A stretch of DNA of 64,000 nt from Flexilinea flocculi (GCF_001192795.1 NZ_DF968181.1:2098974-2162973); one strand, 5' to 3'; counted from the stretch's first letter, positions 54,279-64,000 are shown. A program made the numbers and translations. The notes: generated by a model from the letters alone, not told the origin.

Positions 54279-54316
54279 CATAAACCATTGATGCCTTTTG
54301 GGATCAATGGTTTATG
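54279..54316 (+). terminator. Hairpin after ftsZ
   Basis: CATAAACCATTGAT pairs perfectly with ATCAATGGTTTATG, 19 bases after the ftsZ stop. There is no T-run, so it may protect the 3' end rather than terminate by itself. The rest of the 54261-54777 gap holds the repeat and an ahcY ribosome site. Confidence 0.6.
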
Positions 54317-54476
54317 ATCAAAAATAAAAGATAAAGACAGATGAAACTGAAACGAACAGGCTTTTTTTCCAACCTATTCGACTTATTTTCGTTGTATTTT
54401 CCCATGGACAACGCTGATTTCAGTTAATCCATCTATTTCAATCATTTAAGATTTGAGTTGGATAGCGGTGATGATC

Positions 54477-54709
54477 AGCAATTTGAAATATCGATTGACT
54501 TTTCAAATTGCTGGATGATGATTACCTGTTATCAAATTGAAGTTATAAATGACTGATTGAATACAATATTTCGAATGAGGGGGAAATTTTTTATAGATCT
54601 TATGGTTTTGCGCTTTGGGCAAAACCATAAGATCTATAATTTTTCTTTCCTGTAATCTGAATTATCGCTCATAATTCGAAAAGCTTGTCCTTATTTCGAA
54701 TTTCAGTTG
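54477..54709. repeat. Intergenic palindromic repeat, copy L (233 bp, compound)
   Basis: Begins with a self-contained palindrome CAGCAATTTGAAA ... TTTTCAAATTGCTG (54477-54513). A second arm acaatatttcgaatg follows, then a perfect 21-bp stem (54591-54611 with 54619-54639) whose sequence (TATAGATCTTATGGTTTTGC) is unlike the others, and a double right arm to about 54709. It looks like a copy inserted into, or fused with, another. Confidence 0.75.
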
Positions 54710-54768
54710 GTTGAAATTCAATATGGATACAATCTGTAGTAAAATTTACCTGTTTCTATAATACATAA

Positions 54769-56037
<1,269 letters not shown>

Positions 56038-56052
56038 TCAGGAGACATAAAA

Positions 56053-56694
56053 ATGTCAACGTCTCGGTGGTTCATTATTCTATTAGGGGTATTGATCCTC
56101 TTATTATCGGTTTCTGCCGTTGTTTTTGCAGCGGAAGGTTCAGATTCCTTTGAAGCAGACATCATGAAACTTCAAAAGAATGGCAGTCTCCCTACCAGAA
56201 CCTGGTCCTATTCAAAAATCGATGATTTTGAAGACCATTGGGCTCAAATGTATTGGTATCGCTGGAATTCGTTCAAAGAGGATGTCAAAGATTTTGTCAT
56301 TCGGGCAAAAATCAGTTGGAATTCTGCCAGCGATACTCCGCAATGGGACAGTTCCGGTTGCGGATTCATTTTCCGCGAAAATGACGGCGAACATCTTCGC
56401 GCTTCTCTCTTTCTGGACGGATTTGTTCATCTGAAAGGAATCCAGGGATTTGACGATCTTTCTTATCAAAAAACACCTTATGGGCCTGCAAGTCTGACCG
56501 GTTCAAAAAATGTGGTTCTCTCAGTTTATGAAAATCGCATATCAATGATGGTTGACGGAAAAGTCGTTTTCAAACGCAGTGATCTGGCATTGAAGGATCC
56601 CGGTACACTTGGATTTGTCATCGATTCAGGCACAAATTTGGGTGACGGAATTCAATGCAAGTTTTCTGACGTCGAGTTATATGTCCTGAATTGA
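56053..56694 (+). CDS. Exported single-domain lectin-like protein
   Basis: A 213-residue secreted protein of unknown function. Signal peptide (about 1-26, ending VFAAEG), then one ConA-like/DUF1080-type beta domain: FVIRAKISWNSASD, GCGFIFRENDGEHLRASLFLDGFVHL, ISMMVDGKVVFKRSD and CKFSDVELYVLN at the end. The overall strand order resembles the modules of the 15098-21520 proteins, though sequence identity looks low. It is 15 bp after ahcY and probably co-transcribed. Confidence 0.75.
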   Translation: MSTSRWFIILLGVLILLLSVSAVVFAAEGSDSFEADIMKLQKNGSLPTRTWSYSKIDDFEDHWAQMYWYRWNSFKEDVKDFVIRAKISWNSASDTPQWDSSGCGFIFRENDGEHLRASLFLDGFVHLKGIQGFDDLSYQKTPYGPASLTGSKNVVLSVYENRISMMVDGKVVFKRSDLALKDPGTLGFVIDSGTNLGDGIQCKFSDVELYVLN

Positions 56695-56700
56695 GCTGAC

Positions 56701-56760
56701 TATTCGAAACGTGAATGATTCATCCGATAAGGAAAGAAAACGCATTTCGAATCGTTTGCA
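56701..56760. repeat. Short palindromic repeat remnant without hairpin
   Basis: ctattcgaaacgtgaatgattc and gcatttcgaatcgtttgc are the outer arms only, about 60 bp in all. Similar to the remnant at 14743-14818. Confidence 0.45.
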
Positions 56761-56784
56761 TTAAAGTTCACAAGAAATATGAAG

Positions 56785-56819
56785 AAAAAGGAGCGCATTA
56801 TCGAAAGCGCTCCTTTTTT
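56785..56819. terminator. Bidirectional Rho-independent terminator
   Basis: AAAAAGGAGCG / CGCTCCTTTTTT stem with A- and T-runs on either side, shared by the ahcY transcript and the convergent glycosyltransferase gene. Confidence 0.85.
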
Positions 56820-56840
56820 CATTCCATAAACTCTGTATTT

Positions 56841-58463
56841 CTATTCGTTTCCAGTTTTTCGCAGAACAATTCCAATTTCATCGTCATCAACTTGAATTGA
56901 AAAAATCTTTTCAAATCCAGGGATATTTGCTTCTTCAGGTTTCTTATCATCCCTGCTGAAAAGGATATAATCCGCGTTTTCTTTCTCATAAACCAAATTG
57001 ATACGAGCGCGATCGCTTTCTGCGAGTAATCCTCGATTAATACTTCCTGCTTGTGTGTAAGAATGATCAATGATTATCTGAGGCCTCGAATCATGATCAA
57101 TAATGTACTGTAGAAGATCTCTGGATGCAACTCCCCAATAATCACCAGAAAAATAAACCGAATATTTACTCGCAAAGGGATTGAAGTAGACATATTCATA
57201 GGGATGATTGACCCATATCCAAATAACATTAAAACCGAATGAAAGCACTAGAAAAAATATTAATCCGACTTTTTTTGCAGAGTGCCAAAAAGATGGATTG
57301 TCTGAACCTCGACAGATCCGAACAATCCCAGCTACCGCCAAATATACGATAGCGCTGTAGGCAAAATAACAGTGCCGCCAGCCATTATAAATAATCACAT
57401 CAAAAGCAATAATCACGATTATCGGCAGAAAACCGGAGGAAATCACAAATAGATCCATCAACTCTGAAAAATTTTGAAATTTGATGAATCGATTTTTAAC
57501 TTGTTGCCACAAGACAATAAAAAATCCAATTCCGCTGTAAAAAAGATAAATAAATGGAGTAGTGATTGTGATCCATACAGGAATAAAATACCAGACTTGT
57601 GTTGTATCGACAAGTTTGCCAAGAAATAAGTTTCCGGTTGATCCGTGGTTCGGATGCCGTCTGTTAAAAGCAAAAGTTTCCAAAGCAGTCTGAATCGGGT
57701 GCTCCCAGAAATTTGGCGTGATGATATAGAAAACGCTTGCGCTGACAAGGAACAAAAATAAAACTGAAACGAGTGTCTGTTTTGAAATTCTCTTCTGGTT
57801 GAGAAATTCAAGGAATACAAAGGCAATAATGAGCGGGTAGAATACAATACCATTCAGTCTTGTGTTACAGGTAAATGCCAATATGATACCTGTAAGAGCC
57901 GCATTTTTATAACTTTTGGTGTGAAACCAGCGAAGGATGAATGCCAGACTGATGATATACCATGCAAAAAAAAGGATATCTTTATTATTATAAAAACTCT
58001 CTGCAAAGAACCGCGGAGTCAGAATCACCATCAGTGTTCCCAGCAAAGCCCAGTGAACCGCCTTAAAGCGAAACAGAAGCAGTCGATAGAAACAAATCAT
58101 TGCAATAAAATAATTAAGAAATGTGTAAAAATGACGCAGCGAATAAAATTCAATTGGCTGCATTTGAAAATTAAAGAGGCTTTCAATCACGACAAGCGGA
58201 AAATGAAGCGCTATTCCGTAGTAACGATCGCGGTATTCATGAAGATCCGGCAGATACGCAAGCCATGTCGTGGTCGATTCAGGGACAGGGATTTGAAGGG
58301 TTTCGATGACATATCGAAAATTCACCAGGGATGTTTGACGTTCCATCCCTTCATCCGGACCGCATCCATAATCGTTGAACAAAAATAAACCAATTACGGC
58401 ATAAAGTGCAAAAAACAAATAGGGACCAAAACGTGAAATGATCGAAAATCGTTGCGTTCTCAT
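56841..58463 (-). CDS. Polytopic membrane glycosyltransferase, GT-C/PMT-like
   Basis: A 540-residue membrane protein with about ten to twelve membrane segments. The first extracytoplasmic loop contains GPDEGMERQTS, the acidic DE motif typical of GT-C enzymes (PMT/ArnT-like, GT39), and later FFAESFYNNKDILFF. The C-terminal domain (about 440-540) is soluble and extracytoplasmic. Such enzymes transfer sugars from polyprenyl-phosphate donors to protein or lipid. Start at 58463 (MRTQRF), with TATAAT seven bases upstream and no Shine-Dalgarno; the frame back to 58511 runs into the adjacent repeat. Acceptor unknown. Confidence 0.75.
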   Translation of the reverse strand: MRTQRFSIISRFGPYLFFALYAVIGLFLFNDYGCGPDEGMERQTSLVNFRYVIETLQIPVPESTTTWLAYLPDLHEYRDRYYGIALHFPLVVIESLFNFQMQPIEFYSLRHFYTFLNYFIAMICFYRLLLFRFKAVHWALLGTLMVILTPRFFAESFYNNKDILFFAWYIISLAFILRWFHTKSYKNAALTGIILAFTCNTRLNGIVFYPLIIAFVFLEFLNQKRISKQTLVSVLFLFLVSASVFYIITPNFWEHPIQTALETFAFNRRHPNHGSTGNLFLGKLVDTTQVWYFIPVWITITTPFIYLFYSGIGFFIVLWQQVKNRFIKFQNFSELMDLFVISSGFLPIIVIIAFDVIIYNGWRHCYFAYSAIVYLAVAGIVRICRGSDNPSFWHSAKKVGLIFFLVLSFGFNVIWIWVNHPYEYVYFNPFASKYSVYFSGDYWGVASRDLLQYIIDHDSRPQIIIDHSYTQAGSINRGLLAESDRARINLVYEKENADYILFSRDDKKPEEANIPGFEKIFSIQVDDDEIGIVLRKTGNE

Positions 58464-58470
58464 GCCGTAG

Positions 58471-58476
58471 ATTATA
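58471..58476 (-). promoter_or_regulatory. -10 box close to the glycosyltransferase start
   Basis: Minus-strand TATAAT seven bases before the ATG at 58463, implying a near-leaderless mRNA. No convincing -35 box. Confidence 0.45.
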
Positions 58477-58498
58477 AAACAGATTCTCCCCTCTTTTC

Positions 58499-58622
58499 CA
58501 GCAATTCGCAATATGAGTAGGATTCTATGTTGGTGTGATGGTTTTGTGCTTCACGTAAAACCATCACACCAATAAGTTTTCTCTCTCGATGCGAATAGCA
58601 AGTCGATATTTTGAATCGCAGC
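58499..58622. repeat. Intergenic palindromic repeat, copy M (124 bp)
   Basis: Left arm cagcaattcgcaatatg (58499), stem 58530-58549 with 58553-58572 (TTGGTGTGATGGTTTTG core) and right arm ...gatattttgaatcgcagcc to about 58622. Lies between divergent genes. Confidence 0.8.
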
Positions 58623-58681
58623 CAAATTCTGAAATCGCTTGTTGTATAATTAATCCATTGCTATCGATGACGGGAGAAAAA

Positions 58682-59500
58682 ATGGAAAACGGAAAAATGA
58701 CGTCGAATCCAGTAGTTCAATCGTACGAGAAATACGATGAAGATTTACGCTTATCTGCTGATAACGTACGACGGCTGGAATATATGACCGCAATTGAATA
58801 TATGAATAAGTATCTGAAACCTGGCGACAGTGTTTTGGATGTCGCTGCCGGAACTGGAGCTTACGCGCTGTATTACGCAGCGCGCGGTGTGCAAATGACA
58901 GCGTTAGACATCACTCCTTCCTATATCGATATTCTTCGTCAAAAAGCAACCGATCAGAACATACATTTAAGCACATTCGTTAATGATGCCAGAGACCTTT
59001 CAAAGTTCAGTGATCAATCATTTGACCATGTCTTTTGTATGGGTCCAATTTACCATCTGCCAGACGAGGAAGATCGTGAAAAGGTAATGCGCGAAAGTAT
59101 ACGGGTTCTAAAACCTGGCGGGCTGTTGTTCCTGGCATATATCAATAAATACTTCGTCTTTTCTCATCTTTCATCAGAAAACAAACAGTTCTTACAAGAA
59201 AAATGGTTCCAAAAGATCATCCAAGAAGGCGTGATGCGTTCCTCAGATGAAGACTGTTTCTGGACAGATACCTGGTTCACGACACCAGGCGAAATTGAAA
59301 CGTTGGTAAATAAATTTCATCTGGAAAAAATCCATCATCTTGCGCAAGATGGCATCGGAAGAATCCTTGCAGATCAGGTGAATGCAATGAATTCTGAATA
59401 TTTCAAACGCTGGGCTGAATTTCATATCCGCACCTGCGAGGAACCATCAATCCTTGGAATCAGCAATCATGGTCTCCTGATTGGAAAGAAACGATCCTGA
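58682..59500 (+). CDS. Class I SAM-dependent methyltransferase
   Basis: A 272-residue Rossmann-fold methyltransferase. Motif I VLDVAAGTGAYALYYA, motif II/III ALDITPSYIDILRQKA, then FDHVFCMGPIYHLPDEEDR and LKPGGLLFLAYI. Substrate is not evident. The ATG at 58682 has GGGAG six bases upstream; a TATAAT at 58643-58648 suggests a short leader. An earlier in-frame ATG (58667) lacks a ribosome site. Confidence 0.85.
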   Translation: MENGKMTSNPVVQSYEKYDEDLRLSADNVRRLEYMTAIEYMNKYLKPGDSVLDVAAGTGAYALYYAARGVQMTALDITPSYIDILRQKATDQNIHLSTFVNDARDLSKFSDQSFDHVFCMGPIYHLPDEEDREKVMRESIRVLKPGGLLFLAYINKYFVFSHLSSENKQFLQEKWFQKIIQEGVMRSSDEDCFWTDTWFTTPGEIETLVNKFHLEKIHHLAQDGIGRILADQVNAMNSEYFKRWAEFHIRTCEEPSILGISNHGLLIGKKRS

Positions 59501-59582
59501 TCAATTCTTAGTATCGATGGGAAAAGGATATTCATAATACAAGCAGCAATTCGAAATCATGAAATTATTTTAAAATCCATAA

Positions 59583-59619
59583 AAAAAAGAGGTGTCTCAT
59601 ATTGTGAGACACCTCTTTT
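59583..59619. terminator. Bidirectional Rho-independent terminator
   Basis: Perfect 16-bp stem AAAAAGAGGTGTCTCA / TGAGACACCTCTTTTT between the methyltransferase and the convergent metQ gene. A lone left arm of the palindromic repeat (agcaattcgaaatcatg) lies at about 59545. Confidence 0.88.
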
Positions 59620-59632
59620 TGAATGTTTTTCG

Positions 59633-60487
59633 TTAGAAAACCGGAGCTACTGATCCCTTGTAAGTATCCTCAAGCATTTTTCTGACCGATTCTGAGGTTA
59701 ACGCTTCAGAAAGCGCTTTGAACTGAGGTAATTCTTCTTCGCCTTTCCGGACTGCCACCAGATTTGCATACTTTTGGGCTGCTTCTGATTCAGCGGATTC
59801 AGCAGCAAGCACATCCGCGGTTGTTAATCCGGCTTCTAATGCATAGTTACCATTAATGACAGCAAAATCTACATCGGCTAATGAACGGGCAACTTGTGCT
59901 GCTTCTAATTCAACCACCTGGATTTTTTTCGGATTTTCTACAATGTCTTTCGCCGTTGCTTCCAGTCCTTTCCCTTCGGTGATTTTAATCAAACCGTTTG
60001 CCTGGAGAAGCAGAAGGGCACGAGCCTCATTGGTTGCATCATTTGGAACTGCAATTTTTGCACCTTCTTTAATCTCTGCCAGCGTTTTTGTCTTTCCGCC
60101 GTAAATTGCCATGGGTTCGAAGTGTGTATAAACAAGCGGAACCAATTCAGTCCAGTTTTTGTCTTCCGCAAGTCTTGCTTTATTAAAATCATCCAGATAT
60201 GGGAAATGCTGGAAGAAATTCGCATCAAGACTGCCATCTTCCAACGCGGTATTCGGCTGCACATAATCTGTGAATTCGATAATTTCCAGATTAATTCCCT
60301 TTTCAGCCAGCGTGTCTTTTACAGATTTCAAAATTTCGGCATGGGGAACAGGAGAAGCGCCAATTTTTAAAGTAATCGGGTTATCTTTAGAATATGTCGC
60401 AGTTTCTTCCGGTTTGGGAGAAAATCCGGTTAGAACAAACGCACTGATAAGAACAGCGCAAACAACAAAAATTATGTTTTTCTTCAT
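59633..60487 (-). CDS. metQ: MetQ/NlpA-type substrate-binding protein without lipobox cysteine
   Basis: Binding protein for the methionine importer (NlpA family, D- or L-methionine and derivatives). Motifs: KIGASPVPHAEILKSV, NFFQHFPYLDDFNK, IAVPNDATNEARALLLLQ and FAVINGNYA. Family members are normally lipoproteins with LTGC; here the lipobox reads VLTGFSPK, with Phe (TTT) where Cys is expected, so it would be released or stay anchored by an uncleaved signal. 284 residues. Last gene of the operon, 107 bp after metI. Confidence 0.93.
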   Translation of the reverse strand: MKKNIIFVVCAVLISAFVLTGFSPKPEETATYSKDNPITLKIGASPVPHAEILKSVKDTLAEKGINLEIIEFTDYVQPNTALEDGSLDANFFQHFPYLDDFNKARLAEDKNWTELVPLVYTHFEPMAIYGGKTKTLAEIKEGAKIAVPNDATNEARALLLLQANGLIKITEGKGLEATAKDIVENPKKIQVVELEAAQVARSLADVDFAVINGNYALEAGLTTADVLAAESAESEAAQKYANLVAVRKGEEELPQFKALSEALTSESVRKMLEDTYKGSVAPVF

Positions 60488-60594
60488 AAAATACCTCTTA
60501 CTTTACGTTGATAAAATAATGATGGGATCAGAATTTTTATAATCCCCAACAACTCTGTTTATGAAACAGAGAAAATTCTCATTATGGTAAATCA

Positions 60595-61296
60595 CTAACG
60601 AATATTTCGCTTGTCAATCCGTTTTGCACTATAGTTCCCAATAAGTTGAATCAGTTCAACGATAATCACAAGAAGAATAATCGTTACAATCATGACATCG
60701 GATTGGTACCGATAGTAGCCGTATCGAATTGCCAGATCGCCCAAACCACCTCCGCCAACTGCTCCAGCCATGGCAGAATAACCAATCAAATTGATAATCG
60801 TAATCGAAACACCTCGAATAATCGAAGGGAGACTTTCAGGTAAGAGCACTTTAAAAATAATCTGCCAGGATGTCGCGCCCATTGCCTCACCCATTTCAAT
60901 CAGTCCTGAATCAACCTCAACAAGAGATTGCTCGATAATTCGAGCAACAAAGGGTGTTGCTGCAATCGTCAACGGGACGATTGTCGCGGTTGGACCGATT
61001 GTCGTACCGACAATCCACCGTGTAAAAGGAAGAACTGCAACCAGTAGAATGATGAAAGGAATTGAACGTCCGATATTGATAATTCCGCCTAATATTTCGT
61101 TCACAGTTCGATTTGGAGCTATTGAATTTGGCGCTGTCACAACAACCCAGATGCCCAAAGGGACGCCCAGTAAATAGGCAAGAAATGTCGAAATAAACGT
61201 GATGTATAACGTCTGCCAGGTTGCAATCAGCAACAAATCTTTAAACTCTGCCAGCAAATTAATGATGCCTTGGAAAAATGGGATTGATTCAGTCAT
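60595..61296 (-). CDS. metI: Methionine ABC transporter permease
   Basis: Membrane subunit with about five membrane segments. The EAA loop reads GLIEMGEAMGATSWQIIFKVLLPESLPSI, and SAMAGAVGGGGLGDLAIRYGYYR is the MetI signature. 233 residues. Overlaps metN by eight bases. Confidence 0.95.
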   Translation of the reverse strand: MTESIPFFQGIINLLAEFKDLLLIATWQTLYITFISTFLAYLLGVPLGIWVVVTAPNSIAPNRTVNEILGGIINIGRSIPFIILLVAVLPFTRWIVGTTIGPTATIVPLTIAATPFVARIIEQSLVEVDSGLIEMGEAMGATSWQIIFKVLLPESLPSIIRGVSITIINLIGYSAMAGAVGGGGLGDLAIRYGYYRYQSDVMIVTIILLVIIVELIQLIGNYSAKRIDKRNIR

Positions 61297-62089
61297 GATT
61301 CCCCCTGGTTCCCATTAATAATTGACGCGTAATTTCCATGCAGGGATTTAACAACACTTGACCAATTTCTCCTTGTTCTACAATCTTTGTCTGATCAATA
61401 ACAGCGACCTTGTTGCAAATTTTCTTGACGACGTCGATTTCGTGCGTAATGACCACAATGGTTACGCGCAATTTTTGGTTGATATCCCACAATAAATCCA
61501 AAATCTGGTTCGTAGTCAGCGAATCGAGAGCTGAAGTTGGCTCATCACAAAGAAGTATTTTCGGCGTGTTAGCCAGTGCTCTGGCAATTGAAACACGCTG
61601 TCTTTGACCACCGGATAATTGCGAAGGATAGTTACGGGCTTTCTCTTGAAGATTTACCAGCTCTAATAATTCATTTACCCGCTTCTGAATTTTCTCTTTG
61701 GGAACTCCGGCAACTTCCATCGGAAAACCGATATTCTCCTCAACATTTCGCTGCATCAGCAAATTTGGAGATTGAAAAATCATTCCGATTTCACGCCGCA
61801 GCTCAAGTAAATCCCTGCCAACAAGCCGAATTTTTTCATTCTGAGCGGAATTTTCGGAATTTTCAGAAATCGTATGACGAAAAACACATTGACCAGCAAT
61901 GTGGATTTCGCCAAAAGTAGGTTCTTCCAGCAAATTGATACAGCGTACCAATGTACTCTTACCAGCACCGCTCATACCAATAATGCCGTATATATCTTCC
62001 GATTCTACATGAAGAGAAACATTTTCAAGAGCTGTAAATGGTGAATTTTCTGTTTTAAATACTTTTGTTAAATTTTGGATTCGAATCAT
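61289..62089 (-). CDS. metN: Methionine ABC transporter ATPase
   Basis: Walker A GMSGAGKSTLVR, signature LSGGQRQRVSIARAL, Walker B ILLCDEPTSALD. 266 residues, which is shorter than E. coli MetN (343) because the C-terminal ACT-like C2 regulatory domain is absent; substrate trans-inhibition is therefore not expected. First gene of the operon, behind the leader at 62151-62300. Confidence 0.94.
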   Translation of the reverse strand: MIRIQNLTKVFKTENSPFTALENVSLHVESEDIYGIIGMSGAGKSTLVRCINLLEEPTFGEIHIAGQCVFRHTISENSENSAQNEKIRLVGRDLLELRREIGMIFQSPNLLMQRNVEENIGFPMEVAGVPKEKIQKRVNELLELVNLQEKARNYPSQLSGGQRQRVSIARALANTPKILLCDEPTSALDSLTTNQILDLLWDINQKLRVTIVVITHEIDVVKKICNKVAVIDQTKIVEQGEIGQVLLNPCMEITRQLLMGTRGNHD

Positions 62090-62150
62090 TACGGTTTTCC
62101 TGATTTCACTTACCCGACTGGCTTTGTTTTTCTTTTTGATGGAGTGTTAT

Positions 62151-62185
62151 AAAAAAAAAGCTCTTTTACTTTGAAATAAAAGAGC
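62151..62185 (-). terminator. Leader terminator upstream of metN
   Basis: On the minus strand GCTCTTTTA pairs with TAAAAGAGC and is followed by nine T residues, about 61 bases before the metN ATG. A terminator in this place indicates transcription attenuation, or the end of a transcript coming from araD. Confidence 0.8.
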
Positions 62186-62300
62186 CTCACGATTCGATAC
62201 ATGAACTTCAATAATTTGAATTTGATCAGAGATACGTTAAGCTCCACCGCCCTTCCCGGCGGCTGCACATCAACATTCCGTACCCCATCGTAAACAAATG
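62186..62300 (-). ncRNA. Candidate structured leader / riboswitch-like RNA upstream of metNIQ
   Basis: On the minus strand GGGGTACG (62286-62279) can pair with CGTATCTC (62236-62229), enclosing a G/C-rich inner stem (62263-62258 with 62251-62246) closed by GGGAAG. The stretch is much richer in GC than its surroundings and lies directly before a terminator ahead of a methionine importer. I compared it with SAM-I, SAM-IV, T-box, ZTP and fluoride cores and found no match, so the ligand is unknown. Confidence 0.5.
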
Positions 62301-62437
62301 ATTCATAAAGATTAGTTTAGTATTTTTTCAATTACCGGTCAAGAGAGCCGCATAAACATGTGACAAATAACCAGTCACTCGAAATTTGGAAAAAGCCTTT
62401 AAAAAAAGCAGAATTTTTCAAAACGTTAAGTGTATGT

Positions 62438-62564
62438 CAGTAATTCGAAATATGGAGTGACTTTTCGAATAATGAAAGGAAATTGATTGTTCTTATGGTT
62501 TACGTGAAGCGTTAAACCATAAGAACAACAATGAATTTTTTTCATAGTTCGAAGTACTGATAAT
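62438..62564. repeat. Intergenic palindromic repeat, copy N (inverted orientation)
   Basis: Double arm on the left (cagtaattcgaaatatgg...cttttcgaata), stem 62487-62502 with 62512-62527 (TTGTTCTTATGGTTTA core) and a short right arm gttcgaagtactgat. The double arm is on the left here and on the right in copies B, E and F, so this copy is inverted. Confidence 0.78.
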
Positions 62565-62572
62565 ATTCCGGA

Positions 62573-63289
62573 TTATTTATCCTTTTTTCCCTGTCCATAA
62601 TATGCATTTTTTCCGTGTTTGCGTAAAAAATGCTTGTCAAGAAGTTCTGACTGCATTGGAGGAAGCGCATTTCCCGAAAGAGAAAGATTGTGCCATGCCA
62701 TAAACGCAACTTCTTCCATGACTACTGCATGATGCACAGCCTCCATTGGATCTTTTCCCCATGCAAAAGGTCCATGACTATGAACCAGTACACCTGGTAT
62801 ATCCATCGGATTCATACCCCTGAAACGTTCGATGATGACAGAACCGGTTTCTTGTTCATAGTAACCGGGATCTCCTTCAATCTCATCCCGAGTCATTCGC
62901 CGAGTGCATGGAATTTCGCCGTAAAAATAATCTGCATGCGTAGTTCCGAAAGCCGGTATTCCCCGGCCTGATTGTGCAAAAATTGTCGCCCAGCGGCTAT
63001 GCGTATGAATGATTCCCCCAATTTCTGGGAATGCACGATATAAAGCCAGGTGTGTCGCTGTATCAGTAGAATAGTTCAGAGATCCTTCCACCTTTTTGCC
63101 AGTCTCAAGATCAACTACCACCATATCCTCGGGCTTCATGCTCTCATATTCAACACCGGACGGCTTTATAACCACCAGCGCTTTTTCTCGATCAATACCG
63201 GAAACATTTCCCCAGGTAAAGGTCACCAATTGATATTTCGGAAGCATCAAATTAGCTTCACAAACTGTTTTTTTCAGCGACTCAAGCAT
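62573..63289 (-). CDS. araD: L-ribulose-5-phosphate 4-epimerase
   Basis: Class II aldolase-fold enzyme that converts L-ribulose-5-P into D-xylulose-5-P, the last step of arabinose use. Motifs: [37 protein letters not shown] (zinc His), THADYFYG and [12 protein letters not shown]. 238 residues. Eleven bases after araA and co-transcribed. Confidence 0.95.
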   Translation of the reverse strand: MLESLKKTVCEANLMLPKYQLVTFTWGNVSGIDREKALVVIKPSGVEYESMKPEDMVVVDLETGKKVEGSLNYSTDTATHLALYRAFPEIGGIIHTHSRWATIFAQSGRGIPAFGTTHADYFYGEIPCTRRMTRDEIEGDPGYYEQETGSVIIERFRGMNPMDIPGVLVHSHGPFAWGKDPMEAVHHAVVMEEVAFMAWHNLSLSGNALPPMQSELLDKHFLRKHGKNAYYGQGKKDK

Positions 63290-63300
63290 AAGCGATCATC

Positions 63301-64000
63301 CTATAGCGACCGAAGTTTCCATGCCAGATCCGCAAGAAACAGTTGGTTCTTTAATGTTTCAACTGTCGTCGTCTCAGAAATATGAACATATTCGATGCCC
63401 ATCATCTCCGCCCAATCCTCCAGCATCTCTGCAGTACCAGCAAATGTCAATACCGTATGATGAGCACCGCCAGCAATAATCCAACAGTGTGCTCCGGTAA
63501 GAAGATCCGGCATGGCTTTCCACATGATTCGGGCAACCGGCAAATTCGGCATCTCATAAATTGGTTTTACGGCTTCCACATCCTGAACGATCAGGCGCAG
63601 TCGGCCACCCATATCAATCAATGAGGCGACAATCGCTTTTCCGCTATGCCCTTCAAAAACAAGACGAGCAGGATCATTTTTCCCGCCGATACCCAATGGA
63701 TGTACTTCAATTCGTGGTTTATCGGCTGCAATGGATGGACAAACCTCCAACATATGAGCGCCTAAAGATAATTCTTTTCCAGGTTCCAGATCATAGGTGT
63801 AGTCTTCCATAAATGTTGTTCCACCAGGAAGTCCTTCAGTCATCTGTTTGACAATATGAGTCATTGCAGAAACCTTCCAGTCACCTTCTCCGCCATATCC
63901 GTAGCCCATTTCCATCAGATGCTGAGATGCCAGACCGGGGAGTTGATCCATTCCACATAAATCTTCAAACGTATTCGAATATGCGCCAGCGCCCTCACGA
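63301..64000 (-). CDS. araA: L-arabinose isomerase, C-terminal part (cut by window edge)
   Basis: Converts L-arabinose into L-ribulose. The frame is open to the window end and reads REGAGAYSNTFEDLCG before MDQLPGLASQHLMEMGYGYGGEGDWK, so the ATG at 63951 is internal and the real start lies beyond 64000. HTVLTFAGTAEMLEDWAEMMGIE near the C-terminus is typical. About 232 of roughly 500 residues are visible. Confidence 0.94.
   Translation of the reverse strand, partial: REGAGAYSNTFEDLCGMDQLPGLASQHLMEMGYGYGGEGDWKVSAMTHIVKQMTEGLPGGTTFMEDYTYDLEPGKELSLGAHMLEVCPSIAADKPRIEVHPLGIGGKNDPARLVFEGHSGKAIVASLIDMGGRLRLIVQDVEAVKPIYEMPNLPVARIMWKAMPDLLTGAHCWIIAGGAHHTVLTFAGTAEMLEDWAEMMGIEYVHISETTTVETLKNQLFLADLAWKLRSL

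Noticed and set aside
62186-62300. SAM-I, T-box, ZTP or fluoride riboswitch before metN
   Set aside because: The diagnostic cores (GAGG-GGAGGGA of SAM-I, TGGNACC of T-box, the ZTP and fluoride loops) are not present; kept only as an unclassified leader.

Overview
The window looks like a contiguous piece of a bacterial chromosome with moderately low GC. The gene families point to Chloroflexota, most likely class Anaerolineae. Hints include Thr/Pro-rich LysM and TPR surface proteins, a YgiT-type zinc protein beside signal peptidase, a MurG with GGTGGG instead of GGTGGH, and a bacterial family-B polymerase cassette. Lineage is inference; no rRNA, tRNA or CRISPR array was seen.

Layout. 1-1085: end of a D-Ala-D-Ala ligase gene and a small cupin, closed by a bidirectional terminator. 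1233-6846 (minus): BMP-type nucleoside/sugar ABC transporter (binding protein, double ATPase, two permeases). 6867-8362: a complete IS element flanked by a 4-bp duplication. 8543-10215: two tandem CPBP membrane proteases. 10584-14613: TPR protein, YgiT zinc protein, signal peptidase I, Der GTPase. 15098-21520: three tandem exported paralogues carrying one, two and three copies of a lectin-like module. 21657-25098: a three-gene cassette with a RecA-like protein lacking Walker A, a small helical protein and a divergent family-B DNA polymerase. 25344-30718: LysM protein, HemW, L,D-transpeptidase, YbeD-like protein, esterase. 30746-38521 (minus): nusA-rnpM-infB-rbfA-nrnA-truB-ribF. 38659-54260 (plus): a dcw cell-wall/division cluster from mraZ to ftsZ, with a murC-murB fusion and no murE. 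54778-59500: ahcY, an exported lectin-like protein, a GT-C membrane glycosyltransferase and a methyltransferase. 59633-62300 (minus): metNIQ-type importer behind a structured leader. 62573-64000 (minus): araA (partial) and araD.

Most interesting system: the 21657-25098 cassette. Both the RecA-like protein and the polymerase end in beta-clamp-binding-like pentapeptides (QLPLF and QLNFF). The promoter spacer holds a GAAT-N4-GTTC palindrome one base from the Gram-positive LexA box. This resembles the logic of the ImuA/ImuB/DnaE2 mutasome, but built on a B-family polymerase. It is a candidate damage-inducible translesion or repair system.

Second major feature: a family of about 125-bp intergenic palindromic repeats, with around 17 full or decayed copies in 64 kb. 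Outer inverted ends read roughly CAGCAATTCGAAATAT. A central hairpin of up to 23 bp changes sequence from copy to copy while keeping its pairing. One copy supplies the stop codon of the RecA-like gene, another is split by the IS element, and another holds about 200 bp of unexplained interior sequence.
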